A stretch of DNA of 64,000 bases from contig DCHT01000034.1 in NCBI GenBank assembly GCA_002314885.1, positions 31,533-95,532 of the forward strand, written 5' to 3'. This document shows positions 62,200 through 64,000 of the stretch, in pieces; position 1 is the first letter of the stretch; every line of letters begins with the position of its first letter. Below the pieces are notes generated by a model. That model ran no database searches. It saw only the letters and a list, made by a program, of their open reading frames with translations, and was not told the origin of the DNA. Source of the DNA: Bacteroidales bacterium UBA1745. GTDB lineage: Bacteria > Bacteroidota > Bacteroidia > Bacteroidales > UBA932. The translations under genes were made by a program, and so were the position numbers.

Positions 62200-63078
62200 A
62201 TGTTACTCGCCATTCATTGGAACTTCAATCCAGAGATACTTCACATCGGCAACCTCGCACTCAGGTGGTACTCCCTGCTCTTCGTCAGCGGATTCATCAT
62301 CGGATGGTTCATATTCAAGGATTATTTCAAGAGGGAGAAGATCTCCGAGACCCTTCTCGACCCACTTCTCTACACCCTCCTCATCTGCACCATCGTGGGC
62401 GCACGCCTCGGCCACTGCCTCTTCTACCAGCCGGACTACTACCTCACCAGCTGGAAGGGCTTCCTGGAGATTTTCCAGCCTTGGAAGGGCGGTCTCGCAA
62501 GCCACGGCGGAGCCATCGCGCTCGTGCTCGGAATGATCTGGTTCGCCCGTCATTACGGCCGCAAATACGGCTTCGATTTCTGGTGGATAATGGACAGGCT
62601 CGTCATCGCCGTCTGCTTCGCAGGAGCAATGATACGTTTCGGAAACCTTTGTAATTCAGAGATTTACGGCGGTCCGACCGATCTCCCTTGGGGCATCTAC
62701 TTCATGCAGAATATCTACCAGCATTTCAAGATGGGAGCCGATCCAGTATGGACTGAATACCCTTGCCATCCGACCCAGCTCTACGAGGCATTCAGCTACA
62801 TCATCCTCGGTCTCGGACTGCTCTGGGCCTACAGGAAAAGACTCGAGAAACTCTACCGCGGTGAGATCTTCGGCATCTTCCTCATCTGCCTCTTCGGCGT
62901 GCGTTTCCTCATCGAATTCATCAAGAACGACCAGGTGGACTTCGAGGCTGGGATGGCCATCAATATGGGCCAGATCCTCAGCATTCCGTTCATCCTCGCC
63001 GGTGTAGGCGTGCTCATCTACGCCTTCATCCGCAAGAAGCCGGCTGCAGCAGACAGCTACTTCAAGCAGACTCGCTAA
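62200..63078 (+). CDS. lgt: Prolipoprotein diacylglyceryl transferase
   Basis: Transfers diacylglycerol from phosphatidylglycerol to the lipobox Cys, the first step of lipoprotein maturation, needed by the many lipoproteins in this window. About 292 residues from ATG 62200; a frame opening at 62164 spans the promoter. About seven membrane helices. Signature blocks: ICTIVGARLGHCLFY, GGLASHGGAIALVLG (catalytic His), and the Lgt signature AGAMIRFGNLCNSEIYGGPTDLPWG. The stop overlaps that of the convergent TerB/DnaJ gene. Confidence 0.96.
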   Translation: MLLAIHWNFNPEILHIGNLALRWYSLLFVSGFIIGWFIFKDYFKREKISETLLDPLLYTLLICTIVGARLGHCLFYQPDYYLTSWKGFLEIFQPWKGGLASHGGAIALVLGMIWFARHYGRKYGFDFWWIMDRLVIAVCFAGAMIRFGNLCNSEIYGGPTDLPWGIYFMQNIYQHFKMGADPVWTEYPCHPTQLYEAFSYIILGLGLLWAYRKRLEKLYRGEIFGIFLICLFGVRFLIEFIKNDQVDFEAGMAINMGQILSIPFILAGVGVLIYAFIRKKPAAADSYFKQTR

Positions 63079-63827
63079 GCCATCCCACGCTCAGCTTTGA
63101 TTGCCTCATAGGCATCCTTCACCTTACGGAACTTCTCAGCGGCCGCCTTCTGGACGTCCTCGCCGAGCGTCGCCACTTTGTCCGGATGGTGCTTCATAGC
63201 CATACGCCTGTAGGCAAGCTTGACCTCCTCATCACTTGCCGACGGAGAAATTTCGAGGACCTTGTAGGCGGAATCAGTGTCGCGGAAATACATAGAAATG
63301 ACGGAATCCGCATCTGCAGAAGTCACTCGGATAGCAGATGCAATGGCCTCCAGGACCGATTTCTCCTTTGCGCACAGGTCCCCGTCAGCGTGCGCCAGTT
63401 CCACGAGATAGTGGAAGAGCTGCAAACGCTGCGAATAATTCATATTCAACGCTATCTGGGTTCCGACCTGATATATGTCCACAGTCTTGCCGTTCAGCTC
63501 ATCCAGCGCCTTCATCGCATCTGCGACCATTTCCTCGCCGAAATTGCGACGGATGAAGTCGCGGACATAATCCAATTCCGACTGCAGGAGCTTACCATCC
63601 GCCTTGATCACAGCCGAAGAAAGCACCAGCAGCGACATAAGGAAACTGTTTCTCTGAACGCCGGCATTCCGCGTCGAGTAACTGGTCTTGCGAGTGCTGC
63701 TGCTCTCCAGACGTTCGGACTTGAGCAACTTGTCGGAAAAATAACCTATGAAATATCCAATGAGGCCTCCGATCGGGCCGAAAGCTGCCCAACCGATGAT
63801 ACCGCCCCAGAAACGCATTGATCCCAT
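63075..63827 (-). CDS. TerB-DnaJ domain protein (DjlA-like)
   Basis: 250 residues. An N-terminal Gly-rich membrane segment (GGIIGWAAFGPIGGLIGYFIGYF), a TerB-like helical domain (LMSLLVLSSAVIKADGKLLQSELDYVRDFI, metal-binding-type acidic helix) and a C-terminal J domain (YKVLEISPSASDEEVKLAYRRMAMKHHPDKV with the HPD triad). This is the DjlA architecture: a membrane-anchored J protein that stimulates DnaK at the envelope. The start may be ATG 63827 or 63818. Its stop overlaps that of lgt. Confidence 0.9.
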   Translation of the reverse strand: MGSMRFWGGIIGWAAFGPIGGLIGYFIGYFSDKLLKSERLESSSTRKTSYSTRNAGVQRNSFLMSLLVLSSAVIKADGKLLQSELDYVRDFIRRNFGEEMVADAMKALDELNGKTVDIYQVGTQIALNMNYSQRLQLFHYLVELAHADGDLCAKEKSVLEAIASAIRVTSADADSVISMYFRDTDSAYKVLEISPSASDEEVKLAYRRMAMKHHPDKVATLGEDVQKAAAEKFRKVKDAYEAIKAERGMA

Positions 63828-63900
63828 TATTCTTTTGTTTTCCCCTCAAACTTCAAATAACAAGCCGATGACGAAGTCTGACAAATTGTCGCACAGTGCA

Positions 63901-63933
63901 ATAAAAATCACCCGCAGACGAATCCGCGGGTGA
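63901..63933 (-). terminator. Intrinsic terminator of the gene entering from the right edge
   Basis: TCACCCGC (63908-63915) pairs with GCGGGTGA (63926-63933); on the minus strand TTTTTATT follows. It lies about 40 bases after a double stop codon at 63972-63977. Confidence 0.75.
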
Positions 63934-63974
63934 CTGATATCGGTTAAGAAAAGGCTTATTCGCCTGATTCCTTA

Positions 63975-64000
63975 TTATTCGCCTTTGATAGCTGCTTTTA
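63975..64000 (-). CDS. C-terminal tail of a gene cut by the right edge
   Basis: Reading minus, the last codons are Lys-Ala-Ala-Ile-Lys-Gly-Glu, then TAA at 63977-63975 and a second TAA. A terminator follows. Too little remains to name the gene; the claim rests on the tandem stops plus the terminator in the right direction. Confidence 0.4.

Overview
The window is a gene-dense stretch of a Bacteroidales chromosome with moderate-to-high GC. The evidence is: a SusC/SusD pair, many lipoproteins with Bacteroidota-type lipoboxes and BACON domains, a PG0541-type protein beside an RND pump, and repeated use of the Bacteroidota promoter box TAnnTTTG. I cannot assign a genus. No rRNA, tRNA, CRISPR array, insertion sequence or prophage is visible, and no stretch longer than 300 bases lacks a gene.

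Layout. (1) 1-5935, minus strand: a SusC-SusD-lipoprotein-lipoprotein operon cut by the left edge. (2) 5972-14241, minus: a packed housekeeping operon (DUF308 membrane protein, dnaG, metG, a MINPP-like phosphatase, murB, murA), then recQ with its own start. (3) 16595-17886, plus: an FKBP isomerase lipoprotein and a DUF3127/OB-fold protein ending in an SSB-like acidic tip. (4) 18019-20028, minus: an M3 peptidase. (5) 20074-44489, minus: a 24-kb locus of two TonB-dependent receptors, three OB-fold/BACON lipoproteins, three very large BACON plus beta-helix lipoproteins, and two secreted nucleases. (6) 44766-46040, plus: metK behind a SAM-II-like riboswitch and a terminator. (7) 46037-55017: envelope proteins, miaA, smpB, trmB, ricT, a DNA polymerase III delta' subunit, a polyprenyl synthase, a LOG protein, thioredoxin and two related beta-barrels. 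(8) 55053-62150: a TolC-adaptor-RND-PG0541 efflux operon with a divergent AraC regulator. (9) lgt, a TerB/DnaJ protein and the tail of one more gene.

Two things stand out. First, the SusC gene has an intact in-frame signal peptide but no start codon: UAG sits where AUG should be. The 48 bp around that spot (5925-5972) is two perfect 12-bp inverted repeats flanking a 24-bp core. Inverting the core puts an ATG exactly in frame before the signal peptide and turns a TATATTTG promoter box toward the operon. The assembly therefore looks like the OFF state of a very small invertible switch. Second, the 20-44.5 kb locus looks like a surface machine for capturing, cutting and importing extracellular nucleic acid: nucleases, tandem OB-folds and TonB channels occur together with no SusD. 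Both ideas are inferences from sequence and have direct tests.
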